Below, one piece after another: positions 47,701 through 60,767 of a stretch of 64,000 nucleotides of DNA. Each line of letters starts with the position of its first letter. The first letter of the stretch is position 1. The notes beneath the pieces were generated by a model. That model was not told where the DNA came from and did not search any database. It worked only from the letters and a program-made list of their open reading frames with translations. Source of the stretch: Pomphorhynchus laevis (lineage: Eukaryota > Acanthocephala > Palaeacanthocephala > Echinorhynchida > Pomphorhynchidae); assembly GCA_012934845.2 (NCBI GenBank), contig WNNJ02000754.1, forward strand, positions 1 to 64,000. Direction: 5' to 3'. Both the position numbers and the translations under genes were made by a program.

Positions 47701-47880
47701 GGATCGGAATGCTGGTCTAAAAAAAATTAGCACAACCAGAAAAGTAATGTCTGCAGAAAATAAATGGCTTAGGCGGATTGCGAGAATAAATCCACTGCAA
47801 CATATACCAAATGACACTGTGCGTAAAAATGCAGTATTGGGAAAAGTGCTTATTTTGGATATAAGGTAATCCTAGCTTGA
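44761..47880 (+). mobile_element. LINE, near full-length coding region but degenerate (RTE/CR1-like)
   Basis: A 5' region (44761-45060, GCCCCAGCTGGTGGCGTAAC) is followed by an endonuclease at 45118-45960: DICCISECRLPD, RNGLAIII, WTILSVYAPTNC, VVIGDFNAQ, GRN-stop-IDYILVRR. The RT runs 46600-47750: SFIIPVFKKGNHCD, SYRGISLLPVAYKVLESII, NQAGFRPHRGCIDQIF, motif A FIAFIDFKAVFDSVNR, motif B VRPGKVLSPELFNLTID, motif C LTYADDVALLAE (near 47330, YADD intact), FKYLGTVIS, RPVMLYGSECW. About ten stops or frame changes interrupt it. Same lineage as the remnant at 42240. Confidence 0.8.
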
Positions 47881-50800
47881 TGTATTGCTTATGATTTATT
47901 TATACCATCCACAGTCATCAATTTTTGGGAATACATAATGTCATAATTTTTGTACATACATAATGCTACATAATACTTAAATTTGATTTACATTATCACA
48001 ACGTATCCAGTTTATCGTAAATTTATGTACTATCAAAATATCTAATTAAACAACGTTGCAGATCAATGTTTTCTTATAAATTTATCTGTACCATAGTTAG
48101 TTGAAACTTGTTGTAAGTAACTGTTGTTAGAATTTGTAATTTTCCTTTAGGTTTAATCTTTTTCATTTTAATTTGCACAGACTATAAATATCATTTTACT
48201 GTGTTGTTTGTTAATTAATTTATTGAATTAATTAAAATTTGTTGAACATACGTAGGTATTACACAAAATATTACATACCTTCAGTAATAGAGAGATAATT
48301 GAGGATTAACCTTACAGATTGTTTACGTCCTTGTCCCTCTCTTTCCTCGATTATTAGTGTTGATTACGACAATGCTGTTTTTTAAATTTTCTTTGTTGTA
48401 GCTATCCTTAGAAATTGTAACTGTTGCTTATTCTGATGCTGCGGTTGAGAATATTTCTGATGATTGTTTGAATGAAAAAATAAGTCCGGTTGTTATAATA
48501 TAGAGAGAGATTAATAAAAAGTTAGAACAAAAATTTTCTTTGGTATTTGCTACTGTTGACGAGAAGAATACACTGCTCTAGCAATTAGTTCCGCATTTCT
48601 TGTTTCACGCTGATTTGTTGTTATTTTACCGTTTAAGAATGGTTGTAATCACATAACGCAATCTTTGAACATTAGCAAAATTCTTAACTTGAAATTTCTG
48701 CAATTCTTCAACTAACATTCGCTAGCATTATGTCTATGTCCTCCTCTTACTGCTAATACTACACCATCATGTCAATTAAAACACATTGTCTTTCGTTAGT
48801 TGTCATACGTACAATTACGATCATCGACAGCAACTATCTCACTATAATCACAGGTAATTTTAAAACAGTTGTGCTCACTAGTACCTTGTACTATTATGCG
48901 GTGGTAGTAGCAACTCTCTAACTTTCTCATATTGAAGAGTAGCATTATAATTGAAAATTCCAAACATACAGTATATGCAGGTAAGTACATAGAATGACAA
49001 TAATATACAAGGTAAATAATTTATATGATAGTTAAACAACTTTTGAGCAGTTCGAGGATGCACATTAGAAGTATAGCGCAATATCAGCAACTCTCATGAA
49101 GTACATAATCGCACACACACCCTTCTCAATGTCATTTTATCTGTAATCCAATCTTTTCAATAACAAATATCCTTATATTATTATATTATTAAAATCTATT
49201 ATTAAAATTATTATTAAAACTTATTAAATATTAAAAATTATTAAATATCATTATTAATTTTCATGGACTTTTCAATTTAACAACAAGTTTATTTACGATG
49301 TTGCTCGTGGCTAAATTTTTAGTCACACATTGGGAACAATGATTGGTAAATTTAATTTTTATTTTGTGAGACTCATTTAAGCTTAACCCGGGAATTGTAT
49401 TATAGTATCAAAAATATTTTATTATATAAAAATTATTATAATTATTATTACAATTAATATTAAATTATAAAACAATCTATTTATTATCGATTTATTCGAT
49501 AATAATTAATAGTGATTTATCGATTTATGTGTCCAGAAGCATAAGCATTTTTAAAATTTGTATCATATGAGAGTAGTACCTATTTGTGTATCTTTCGCGA
49601 TGTTAATAAATAGTATTTTATTATAAAAAACCTTGTTAGAAAACTTATTGTCCTTTGAATACCATACAGAAAAGAAAAATTAAAAATTGAGTTAAGTTAT
49701 CATTACATGGAAATAGTTTTACTTATTTAACTTATGATTCTAAAATAAAACAGCAACTTACATGATTGTACATATATCATTATATTTTTGCTGCATACTA
49801 TCTTAATATTTCGACGATGTTATTATCTCTGATTCTTCTGGTATTTTTTCTGAAAAGGCTCTCTCTCTATATATATGCATGTACATACGGATAGTTGAAA
49901 ACAGACATTACGCCAATGATTGTGCGTTGTTAAAATGAATACTAAAAATTATCGTCTTTTTATTAGGTTAATACTTTCTTTATTAGGGTTTATTCGTCAT
50001 TATTTATTAAGTTTTATTCGAGTAACGTCCTGTATTCAAAAACATCAGCATTTTTAGATCAACAAAACTAGATGAAGTATTTGTTAATTATACTTTATTA
50101 ATATATGACAAGATGTGCATTATCCACAGTGTCATTAACGTTCAATATGTTGTCGCTGCAAATTTTGTAATCTTTAATGTCCATCTATCTATCATGTATT
50201 ATCTTGTCTAATTCTTTCAACAATTCCTCTTCGTAAAATCGATTCAATACCTGTAGATTCAACAATAGTCAATCAACATTTACACGCAGCCTGATGCTAT
50301 AAAAACGCTTTCAAGTCAAAGTCAACGATCCTACAAGTAAAATGTCACCACTAGTCGTGATTGATATTTTAAATATTTTGATTTCAATTAATGTAATTCC
50401 TGTAACTTTTGCTATCAGCCCAATCTGAGGCTGCAGTAGGCATTAATAAATAACTTATCAGATTAATATATGAAAAACAATCTAATTAATAAGTGCGTTT
50501 TTGTTATTTTATTATCATAATATGAGGTCAATATGTCGTACTATAGTGACGAGGGAATGTAGAAAATGTAACAAGATAAAAGATAAATGTTAAATCCGCG
50601 CTTATTCCTTAGTTCAAACTAGAAATCTTTTATTTGCCAATAATTATATAGTATTGTTGATACACTGGATAGAAGGAGTATATATTATAGTAAAAATAAT
50701 ATTTAATATATTATATACCATATATCATTCTATTTTATGATGATTTTTTACATGCTATGTATTCTCATAAACTTCTAAGTATTAAGTTACGAATAAATGT

Positions 50801-52239
50801 GTATAATTTAAATCCACATATATGCAGTTACGCAACAAAAATTTAAACTTTATCTTAAATTGACATGTATTTTTAATTAAATACATATTTAAAATTTTAG
50901 TAAAATTCGGTTTGTGTTTACTTTTTGGAGTTTTCGATGATTTTATAAAATGGAAAACGAAACACAGCATTTGTGAAAAAATGCTTTTGTAGACTATCCA
51001 GTAAAAGTTAGAAATTTGTTTTGATATAAATATAAAATATATAATATAAAAATATAATATATTTTATAATATATTTTAATATTTTATATATATTATAATA
51101 TAATATATTTTATAATATAAAATATAAAATATTTTTTTGCAATAAACTATCATGTGCACAGCAAAATGCCTTTAAACTTATAAAATGTTTTTTTATTAAA
51201 GTACTGAATCAAATCGTTTTTTCTTGTAGATCAGTGATTCCCGTAACAAAAGTAAACTAATAAATAAAGTTGTTTGCATTCTTAAACTTTTTACATCAAA
51301 GTATTTACACCTTCCATATGACAAATATTAGTAAATGTCCTACCCTATTTGCTTCAGAATTGGTAATTGCGATAACAATTGACAAAGAATTGATGGAGTA
51401 TGCTAATTTTCTTGAAAATTGACAATAGCAAACAATATTTGTTATTATTGATTTATTTCCGTCAAAAATTTTATTTTTTCAGCAGCACATTCATTTCTTA
51501 TTCAAAGCTAAAATAGATTACATGACGTCACATTTCGTGATCCATTGAATAAATTTTAATCAGCGCTGAAAAACCTTAATTCACACAAATAAGATGTTCA
51601 AAATGAAGTCAAATTCAACGGCATTTATGCTAAGCTTAATTCAGTATATTGATTGATAAATAATGTCTAAAATGTTGAAGTATCAACTTGAAAGAAAATA
51701 ATTGTCCCTACCAAATCTTCTCTTAGATCAATAAATCGTCCTTCTTCGAGTGTTTAAAACTTTTTAGATTCGCGTTTTCCAAATTGTTCAAATTCCAATC
51801 ATTAACCGAAGTTGTTAAAGTTATAATGTTATCTACTACATAAGTACCTTGGCTGTTTGTTAGCTTCTAAGATTGCTTATCATTAATTTATATTTTATAT
51901 CATTATTCCTAATTATCATATAAATTCAATTTTTTGATGACAATCAGAAGATTTTTGATAGGTTAGTGGATACTTTTATTGACCATACTGAGCTTTCCAA
52001 GCAACTCTGAAAGAAGTGCTTAAGACATTAACTTTAGCCATAAACATTAAATTCATAATTTAATTAAAGTTTCTAAGTGAAAATTTCCACGTTTAAGTGC
52101 ACACATATTGAAGCTTATATTGTCATATAAGAAATATAATAATATGTTATATAAATATCTTAAAATGTCGTAAAATAAATAAGATCACTTACTGATGCTG
52201 CATATTTTGTAATATATAAACAAAAATGTTAATATCTTA
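47881..52239. other. Long A/T-rich intergenic region, no gene recognised
   Basis: No open stretch with recognisable domains on either strand. Low-complexity AT runs occur at 49180-49260 and 50995-51140 (TATAATATATTTTATAAT type). Nothing else seen. Confidence 0.6.
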
Positions 52240-55200
52240 ATCTTAAAAATAGAACGGAATTTTTATGGCCCATATTTAAATGAATCGTTGAAGTCTCAAA
52301 TATGTTATAAACCGACTATGAAAATGTTATATAATCATATAACATTAATTATAATTATAACATTCTATAATTATATAAAATGTTATATAACATTTTTGAT
52401 TACGAAAATGTTCTATACCGTGAGTTGTAATTAAGATTGGTAGTTATTAGAAAGAACTGCAATGTTATCAGGTTTCGAATCTTATCTTTCAACCTACAAA
52501 ACTTCAAGGCAAAATACATTTAAATTTATATTTTATAATATTTTGGTTTATTAAATATGTTACAACTTTTTCTTTGGTTTTATTTTATAGTACCCTTGAG
52601 GTTACTGGCACTTAATACTATCATACGGTAGTAAACATTTTTTACTTAGAGTTTTAATTTATTTTTAATATTATTGTGTTGATTTATATATTTCACAATT
52701 TTTTGGGTTTATTTTTATAATGCCTTAATTTAAATGCATCTATTAAATTATTCAAATGATTTTTAAGAAAACCAATTTGACATATTGTGGCAATTCTAAA
52801 ATTTAATTTTTAATGTATTATATTCAATATTATATGTTATGAATGAATGATAATGCAAAAGACTTTTCTTGTAATATCAAATGTCATCTTTACGATATAA
52901 ATTAATAGTAGTTTTAGTTAATGTTAATTTTATGTTCATATCTAGATATACACCTTCTTTATCATTAATATTGGTTTTGTTAAGAATAAGGCTTTCTGGA
53001 TAAATTTGTTCACTAATTGAATAAAAATTATTAGAATTAAATACACATATATTATCAATGTATCGAAACATATATTTCATATATTCATATTGTTTAGATT
53101 TAGTTTTTACACAGTTATGAACAAATTCATATTCTATAAAGCTTAAAAATAAGTTAGTTATAATTGGGCTACTATTACCTCCCATTGGAACATCTTTTAC
53201 TTGTCTAAATATAGATGTCCCTACTTTTAAATAATTTTGATTTATCAAAATATTGAAGACATATTTATTCAATTTTATTTGTATTTGCATTTATTCGATT
53301 ATTTCCCTCTTCAAATAATTTTAATTTATTAAAATATTTAAGGCTTTTATTTATTCAATTTTATTTACGTATTTATTTAGTTGATGGGTTAATGTTAGTT
53401 AGATATAAGTTCTAATCATTATAGCATACGTGTAACACTTTCCAAAATATAAGGTTAATTAATTAGTCTAATGTTTCTTTTTCACAAACTAAATCTAAAT
53501 TTGAAAAAAGCGTACTAAAATCGTAAGTATTTATATTTTGATTATTTATTGCTTTTTGCTTTCTAAAAATTATTTTGTAAAATTAATACTGAAAGAGTAT
53601 TTTATACCATTATAATTTCGTTATTTATTCCTTTTTGCTTTCTAAAAATTATTTTGTAAAATTAATACTGAAAGAGTATTTTATACCATTATAATTTCGT
53701 TATTTATTCCTTTTTGCTTTCTAAAAATTATTTTGTAAAATTAATACTGAAAGAGTATTTTATACCATTATAATTTCGTTATTTATTCATTTTGCTTTCT
53801 AAAAATTATTTTGTAAAATTAATACTGAAAGAGTATTTTATACCATTATAATTTCGTCATTTATTCCTTTTTGCTTTCGAAAAATTATTTTGTAAAATTA
53901 ATACTGAAAGAGTATTTTATACCATTATAATTTCGTTATTTATTCCTTTTTGTTTTCTAAAAATTATTTTGTAAAATTAATACTGAAAGAGTATTTTATA
54001 CCATTATAATTTCGTTATTTATTCTTTTTTGCTTTCTAAAAATTATTTTGTAAAATTAATACTGAAAGAGTATTTTATACCATTATAATTTCGTTATTTA
54101 TTCCTTTTTGCTTTCTAAAAATTATTTTGTAAAATTAATACTGAAAGTGTATTTTATACCATTATAATTTCGTTATTTATTCCTTTTTGCTTTCTAAAAA
54201 TTATTTTGTAAAATTAATACTGAAAGAGTATTTTATACCATTATAATTTCGTTATTTATTCCTTTTTGCTTTCTAAAAATTATTTTGTAAAATTAATACT
54301 GAAAGAGTATTTTATACCATTATAATTTCGTTATTTATTCCTTTTTGCTTTCTAAAAATTATTTTGTAAAATTAATACTGAAAGAGTATTTTATACCATT
54401 ATAATTTCGTTATTTATTCTTTTTTGCTTTCTAAAAATTATTTTGTAAAATTAATACTGAAAGAGTATTTTATACCATTATAATTTCGTTATTTATTCCT
54501 TTTTGCTTTCTAAAAATTATTTTGTAAAATTAATACTGAAAGAGTATTTTATACCATTATAATTTCGTTATTTATTCCTTTTTGCTTTCTAAAAATTATT
54601 TTGTAAAATTAATACTGAAAGAGTATTTTATACCATTATAATTTCGTTATTTATTCCTTTTTGCTTTCTAAAAATTATTTTGTAAAATTAATACTGAAAG
54701 AGTATTTTATACCATTATAAATTCGTTATTTATTCTTTTTTGCTTTCTAAAAATTATTTTGTAAAATTAATACTGAAAGAGTATTTTATACCATTATAAT
54801 TTCGTTATTTATTCTTTTTTGCTTTCTAAAAATTATTTTGTAAAATTAATACTGAAAGAGTATTTTATACCATTATAATTTCGTTATTTATTCTTTTTTG
54901 CTTTCTAAAAATTATTTTGTAAAATTAATACTGAAAGAGTATTTTATACCATTATAATTTCGTTATTTATTCCTTTTTGCTTTCTAAAAATTATTTTGTA
55001 AAATTAATACTGAAAGAGTATTTTATACCATTATAATTTCGTTATTTATTCCTTTTTGCTTTCTAAAAATTATTTTGTAAAATTAATTCAGAAAGAGTAT
55101 TTTATACCATTATAATTTCGTTATTTATTCCTTTTTGCTTTCTAAAAATTATTTTGTAAAATTAATACTGAAAGAGTATTTTATACCATTATAATTTCGT

Positions 55201-58170
55201 TATTTATTCCTTTTTGCTTTCTAAAAATTATTTTGTAAAATTAATACTGAAAGAGTATTTTATACCATTATAATTTCGTTATTTATTCCTTTTTGTTTTC
55301 TAAAAATTATTTTGTAAAATTAATACTGAAAGAGTATTTTATACCATTATAATTTCGTTATTTATTCTTTTTTGCTTTCTAAAAATTATTTTGTAAAATT
55401 AATACTGAAAGAGTATTTTATACAATTATAATTTCGTTATTTATTCCTTTTTGCTTTCTAAAAATTATTTTGTAAAATTAATACTGAAAGAGTATTTTAT
55501 ACCATTATAATTTCGCTATTTATTCCTTTTTGCTTTCTAAAAATTATTTTGTAAAATTAATACTGAAAGAGTATTTTATACCATTATAATTTCGTTATTT
55601 ATTCCTTCTTGCTTTCTAAAAATTATTTTGTAAAATTAATACTGAAAGAGTATTTTATACCATTATAATTTCGTTATTTATTCCTTTTTGCTTTCTAAAA
55701 ATTATTTTGTAAAATTAATACTGAAAGAGTATTTTATACCATTATAATTTCGTTATTTATTCCTTTTTGCTTTCTAAAAATTATTTTGTAAAATTAATAC
55801 TGAAAGAGTATTTTATACCATTATAATTTCGTTATTTATTCATTTTTGCTTTCTAAAAATTATTTTGTAAAATTAATACTGAAAGAGTATTTTATACCAT
55901 TATAATTTCGTTATTTATTCCTTTTTGCTTTCTAAAAATTATTTTGTAAAATTAATACTGAAAGAGTATTTTATACCATTATAATTTCGTTATTTATTCC
56001 TTTTTGCTTTCTAAAAATTATTTTGTAAAATTAATACTGAAAGAGTATTTTATACCATTATAAATTCGTTATTTATTCTTTTTTGCTTTCTAAAAATTAT
56101 TTTGTAAAATTAATACTGAAAGAGTATTTTATACCATTATAATTTCGTTATTTATTCTTTTTTGCTTTCTAAAAATTATTTTGTAAAATTAACACTGAAA
56201 GAGTATTTTATACCATTATAATTTCGTTATTTATTCTTTTTTGCTTTCTAAAAATTATTTTGTAAAATTAATACTGAAAGAGTATTTTATACCATTATAA
56301 TTTCGTTATTTATTCCTTTTTGCTTTCTAAAAATTATTTTGTAAAATTAATACTGAAAGAGTATTTTATACCATTATAATTTCGTTATTTATTCCTTTTT
56401 GCTTTCTAAAAATTATTTTGTAAAATTAATACTGAAAGAGTATTTTATACCATTATAATTTCGTTATTTATTCCTTTTTGCTTTCTAAAAATTATTTTGT
56501 AAAATTAATACTGAAAGAGTATTTTATACCATTATAATTTCGTTATTTATTCCTTTTTGCTTTCTAAAAATTATTTTGTAAAATTAATACTGAAAGAGTA
56601 TTTTATACCATTATAATTTCGTTATTTATTCCTTTTTGCTTTCTAAAAATTATTTTGTAAAATTAATACTGAAAGAGTATTTTATACCATTATAATTTCG
56701 TTATTTATTCTTTTTTGCTTTCTAAAAATTATTTTGTAAAATTAATACTGAAAGAGTATTTTATACCATTATAATTTCGTTATTTATTCCTTTTTGCTTT
56801 CTAAAAATTATTTTGTAAAATTAATACTGAAAGAGTATTTTATACCATTATAATTTCGTTATTTATTCCTTTTTGCTTTCTAAAAATTATTTTGTAAAAT
56901 TAATACTGAAAGAGTATTTTATACCATTATAATTTCGTTATTTATTCCTTTTTGCTTTCTAAAAATTATTTTGTAAAATTAATACTGAAAGAGTATTTTA
57001 TACCATTATAATTTCGTTATTTATTCTTTTTTGCTTCCTAAAAATTATTTTGTAAAATTAATACTGAAAGAGTATTTTATACCATTATAATTTCGTTATT
57101 TATTCCATTTTGCTTTCTAAAAATTATTTTGTAAAATTAATACTGAAAGAGTATTTTATACCATTATAATTTCGTTATTTATTCCTTTTTGTTTTCTAAA
57201 AATTATTTTGTAAAATTAATACTGAAAGAGTATTTTATACCATTATAATTTCGTTATTTATTCCTTTTTGCTTTCTAAAAATTATTTTGTAAAATTAATA
57301 CTGAAAGAGTATTTTATACCATTATAATTTCGTTATTTATTCCTTTTTGCTTTCTAAAAATTATTTTGTAAAATTAATACTGAAAGAGTATTTTATACCA
57401 TTATAATTTCGTTATTTATTCCTTTTTGCTTTCTAAAAATTATTTTGTAAAATTAATACTGAAAGAGTATTTTATACCATTATAATTTCGTTATTTATTC
57501 CTTTTTGCTTTCTAAAAATTATTTTGTAAAATTAATACTGAAAGAGTATTTTATACCATTATAATTTCGTTATTTATTCCTTTTTGCTTTCTAAAAATTA
57601 TTTTGTAAAATTAATACTGAAAGAGTATTTTATACCATTATAATTTCGTTATTTATTCCTTTTTGCTTTCTAAAAATTATTTTGTAAAATTAATACTGAA
57701 AGAGTATTTTATACCATTATAATTTCGTTATTTATTCCTTTTTGCTTTCTAAAAATTATTTTGTAAAATTAATACTGAAAGAGTATTTTATACCATTATA
57801 ATTTCGTTATTTATTCCTTTTTGCTTTCTAAAAATTATTTTGTAAAATTAATACTGAAAGAGTATTTTATACCATTATAATTTCGTTATTTATTCCTTTT
57901 TGCTTTCTAAAAATTATTTTGTAAAATTAATACTGAAAGAGTATTTTATACCATTATAATTTCGATTGATCTACAATATTTTTAAAAATGCGTTTTTATT
58001 ACTTTTATTATTTTATGCATATAAATTGAAAAAGCTTTTTATAGATTATACAAAGCACTACGTTCATATAAGTGTTTTCATTTAGGTCATAATAATTAAC
58101 CTCTTTTGTTAGTTTATCATAATTTTTTTGCATATATAGAAAAATCACATCAGATAACTGAATCTACATA
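52240..58170 (-). mobile_element. Penelope-like element copy 2, split by a satellite array
   Basis: Minus-strand PLE of the same family as copy 1. From high to low coordinates: N-terminal part near 58135-58000 (nucleotide match to copy 1 around 33660-33770, then a gap, then 33935-33990), the 79-bp satellite at 57964-53545, the TYDF-type region near 53520, RT 53290-52877 (VGTSIFRQVKDVPMGG, YMFRYIDNICVF), and a 3' region ending at about 52440-52240 with GATTCGAAACCTGATAACAT. Broken in several places. No GIY-YIG domain, as in copy 1. Homology resumes on both sides of the array, so the array grew inside the element. Confidence 0.8.
53545..57964. repeat. 79-bp satellite, about 55 copies, derived from PLE coding sequence
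   Basis: Head-to-tail 79-bp units; successive CGTTATTTATT starts at 53934, 54013 and 54092 fix the period, and 53619 to 57963 spans 55 units. Units differ by only a few substitutions (CCTTTTTG/CTTTTTTG, AATTTCG/AAATTCG); one is 1 bp short. The minus-strand unit (GGTATAAAATACTCTTTCAG, then TATTAATTTTACAAAATAA, TTTTTAGAAAGCAAAAAGG) matches PLE copy 1 at 33989-34070. No spacers between units, so not a CRISPR. Confidence 0.95.
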
Positions 58171-58959
58171 TTTTATATATAAATAAAGATTAATAATAAA
58201 TAATTATATACGATTTTTTATAAAAAAAAATCGTGTGTACCTTAGAAAGATGTATATTTTTCAAAATGATGCAACGATCGCGAAAAATATGAAGTTTACG
58301 AAAAGAAGAGTAACGAGTACGTGGTGAGGCAGACGTAATTGAAGTAGATGATGGTGATGAGGATGGAAAATAGTAGATGGTTTAACTGAAAAGCTGGAAT
58401 GCGCTAATTTGACTGGTGAATTACGAGCATAATGTAAATGATGTGTTTATGTGGGTTCATTCGTTTAAAGAGTTGGGTTGGCAAAGAGTAAATTTGCATA
58501 TTATGTGATGTAGTTGGATTATTATAGGTAAATTGTTGATAGACGTTTATATGGATGGATGTAATTTGCGGATAATTGAACGTGGTTTGAAGAGTGAGAA
58601 GAGAAAGTAGGACAGGAGTGATGAGATGGTTCACTTTTGGGAAGTTGGTTTGAATAACTTGATGGTAACAGAGCAACATAATTTGTCGGATCATTGATCA
58701 AAGAGGTACGATGAGGTCATGATGATGTAACGCTTAAATCGATACCATTGATACGTATCCCATGAATGACACTTATCACATTGTTGAATGAATCTGCTGC
58801 AAGTTGTATATCGGTATTAATCACCGTGTTGTTTGAATATAACTGGATTCTAGAAGAAGCCTTTTGTTGTTCTGGTGGACGATTATTTGAGTAATCGTCC
58901 ACCGTTAACCGATTATTTAAGTATAGGCCCTTATAAGTGTAGGCCAACAATTCACGCGA
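58171..58959. other. Intergenic, no gene recognised
   Basis: Includes a purine/GT-biased stretch (58260-58700) with a 96-codon minus-strand opening that I do not recognise. The right part may hold decayed 3' sequence of the LINE fragment at 58960-59964. Confidence 0.45.
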
Positions 58960-59964
58960 CTCGTAGTGGCGATCCAGGTATCTTTTCCAGAGCTCTTTCA
59001 TATACCATCACCATATTATTGGATGTGGTGATTGGTCTCGTATCCTTAGCCGTTGACACCCATTGACACTTTTGAAGAAATATCACTTTCCCGAGTGCAA
59101 TATCTAGCCAGCCTGCTAGCTGTGAAGCTATCAGCTTAGCCGCGATTTGCCCTCGGAGTTCCTTGTCGATCAGCTTGGTAGCAGCCACGCACGCCGATAT
59201 GCCATTAGATGACCTCTTAGGCGTGATCGGCCACGCATCCAAGAGATCTTCAAGTGTGATATCCTCTTCCAATTGGTCAATATGATGGAAAGTAAGCTTT
59301 TACCTATTTTGAAACTGCACATTCTCGGAGCATATCATTGCATTTGAGAGATGTTTCTTTTTCATTTCCTCTAATACAATCTTAATACCCTTTGAAGCAA
59401 TCCACTTGGAAGCTGCTGCTCTTTAAGACCGAAAGGTGGTATTCCGTATGGATGACCACCATTCTTTTGAGAAAGTCTTGTAGGACAGCAGCTTTCTTGC
59501 ATCACGCTTAAACGACTCTTCATCGATTTGATCGTGGAGTCGGCACATGAGAAACCTCCTCCGATTGGACGGATAAGGATCAGCTCTTAATCCCTAGAGG
59601 AGTTTCTTCATGTGCAAGACCTTATGATTGTATTTTGGCAATGCTGATCGTTTTGTCCGCAGGTGTTTATTTGCTGAATTATATAATTTAGCATAAAAAT
59701 TGTATAAAAAATATTATTTCTTAAAAAATACAATTGATTATTTATAAAATTTGAACTAAAATCATTAAAACTATTCATTTTAACATTCACGCTCAATTCA
59801 TTAAAAATTTTCATGAACTCACACACATTCTCACATTCATTCGTTATATAATTTAAAATTTCATTAATATTATTATCATTATTATCGGTTAAAAACATTT
59901 TAACTTTTTGGTTGTAAGCTTGTATACCAGCCTTGGTCGGTTGAAATCTGGCTTTTTGGACCAT
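58960..59964 (-). mobile_element. LINE fragment, N-terminal RT region, lineage unclear
   Basis: Minus strand. 59964-59608 opens with MVQKARFQPTKAGIQAYNQK. Around 59590-59400 another frame reads DPYPSNRRRFLMCRL and SKEWWSSIRNTTF. 59272-58952 reads LLDAWPITPKRSSNGISACV, LAGWLDIALGKVIFLQK and TRPITTSNNMVMVYERALE, which looks like RT motifs 1-2 (K-x-n-RPI-x-x-SN). No catalytic palm motif was found. Distinct from the other LINE families here; R2/NeSL-like is possible but unproven. Confidence 0.55.
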
Positions 59965-60586
59965 TTCTTCCTTCCAAACTCAGTATACAAGCTTATGTCA
60001 GTCATTAAACTCGTCCCATTCTATGTTTTTACCACTTTATTTTAAACTTGGCATTTTTCAAATAAATTGCGATATCTAAAATGGATTGGTGACCTGTATG
60101 ACGTCGGAGAAACGTTTTCTCTAGTGGGATTATGGCCCCTCCTAGGTGCATTTGCTTTTATTTTATTGATAAACTTTGAATAACTCTTTTAAATACTTTA
60201 ATTGATTCACTTTGAAATGTTCCTCTCCGTTTTATTCACCGGCTGTATACGGATATCTTGCTAGTGATTATTTTGATTTGAGCCTATTCAAATCTTCAAA
60301 TTATAAAAAAGAATACAAAAAGACCGTTATTTTAAAAAATATAATATTGCTACAGATAGTTTTTAACCCGTGTATAAGCCTTAAGCTCTATGAACATGGT
60401 TTTATAAATAGAGATAACAGCATAATCAAGTAGAAAAAATCAGTGTAGGGTTTATTATATCAACGACAAAGAGCACGTGTCTCTTGATGAGTCGGAGTTT
60501 AATTCCGTACTCAATTTGGAGACTTAGTTTTTCTATGATAAATATTTTACTGATATGAGACTGGTGGAAAGAGCGAATGATGTGCC
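59965..60586. other. Intergenic, no gene recognised
   Basis: Mixed A/T-rich spacer. A 73-codon open stretch at 60212-60433 has no recognisable motif. GAGCCTATTCAAATC at about 60279-60293 recurs near the right window edge (63976-63990). Confidence 0.5.
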
Positions 60587-60767
60587 ATATGCTATATAAT
60601 TATTAAAACTTTAAGGTAATATTTTAATAAATCTAGTTATTTTCTTAATACAACGTTTGATTCTTATTTTATATATTTTACTCAAAGAAGAAGCAGTAAA
60701 AGAAGTAATTACATGACTATAAAAATGAAAGTATACAACTTTAAAAATGAAAATATACAACTTTAAA
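60587..60767 (+). repeat. 181-bp direct repeat, left copy
   Basis: Identical to 62517-62697 except one base (TTCTTAATAC versus TTCTTGATAC). The pair encloses a degraded LINE fragment. It does not start with TG or end with CA, and no LTR-type ORF lies between. Confidence 0.95.

Noticed and set aside
53545-57964. Array as a CRISPR locus or centromeric satellite
   Set aside because: No unique spacers, so not CRISPR. Single-locus origin inside a PLE is the direct explanation; a centromeric role cannot be judged here.
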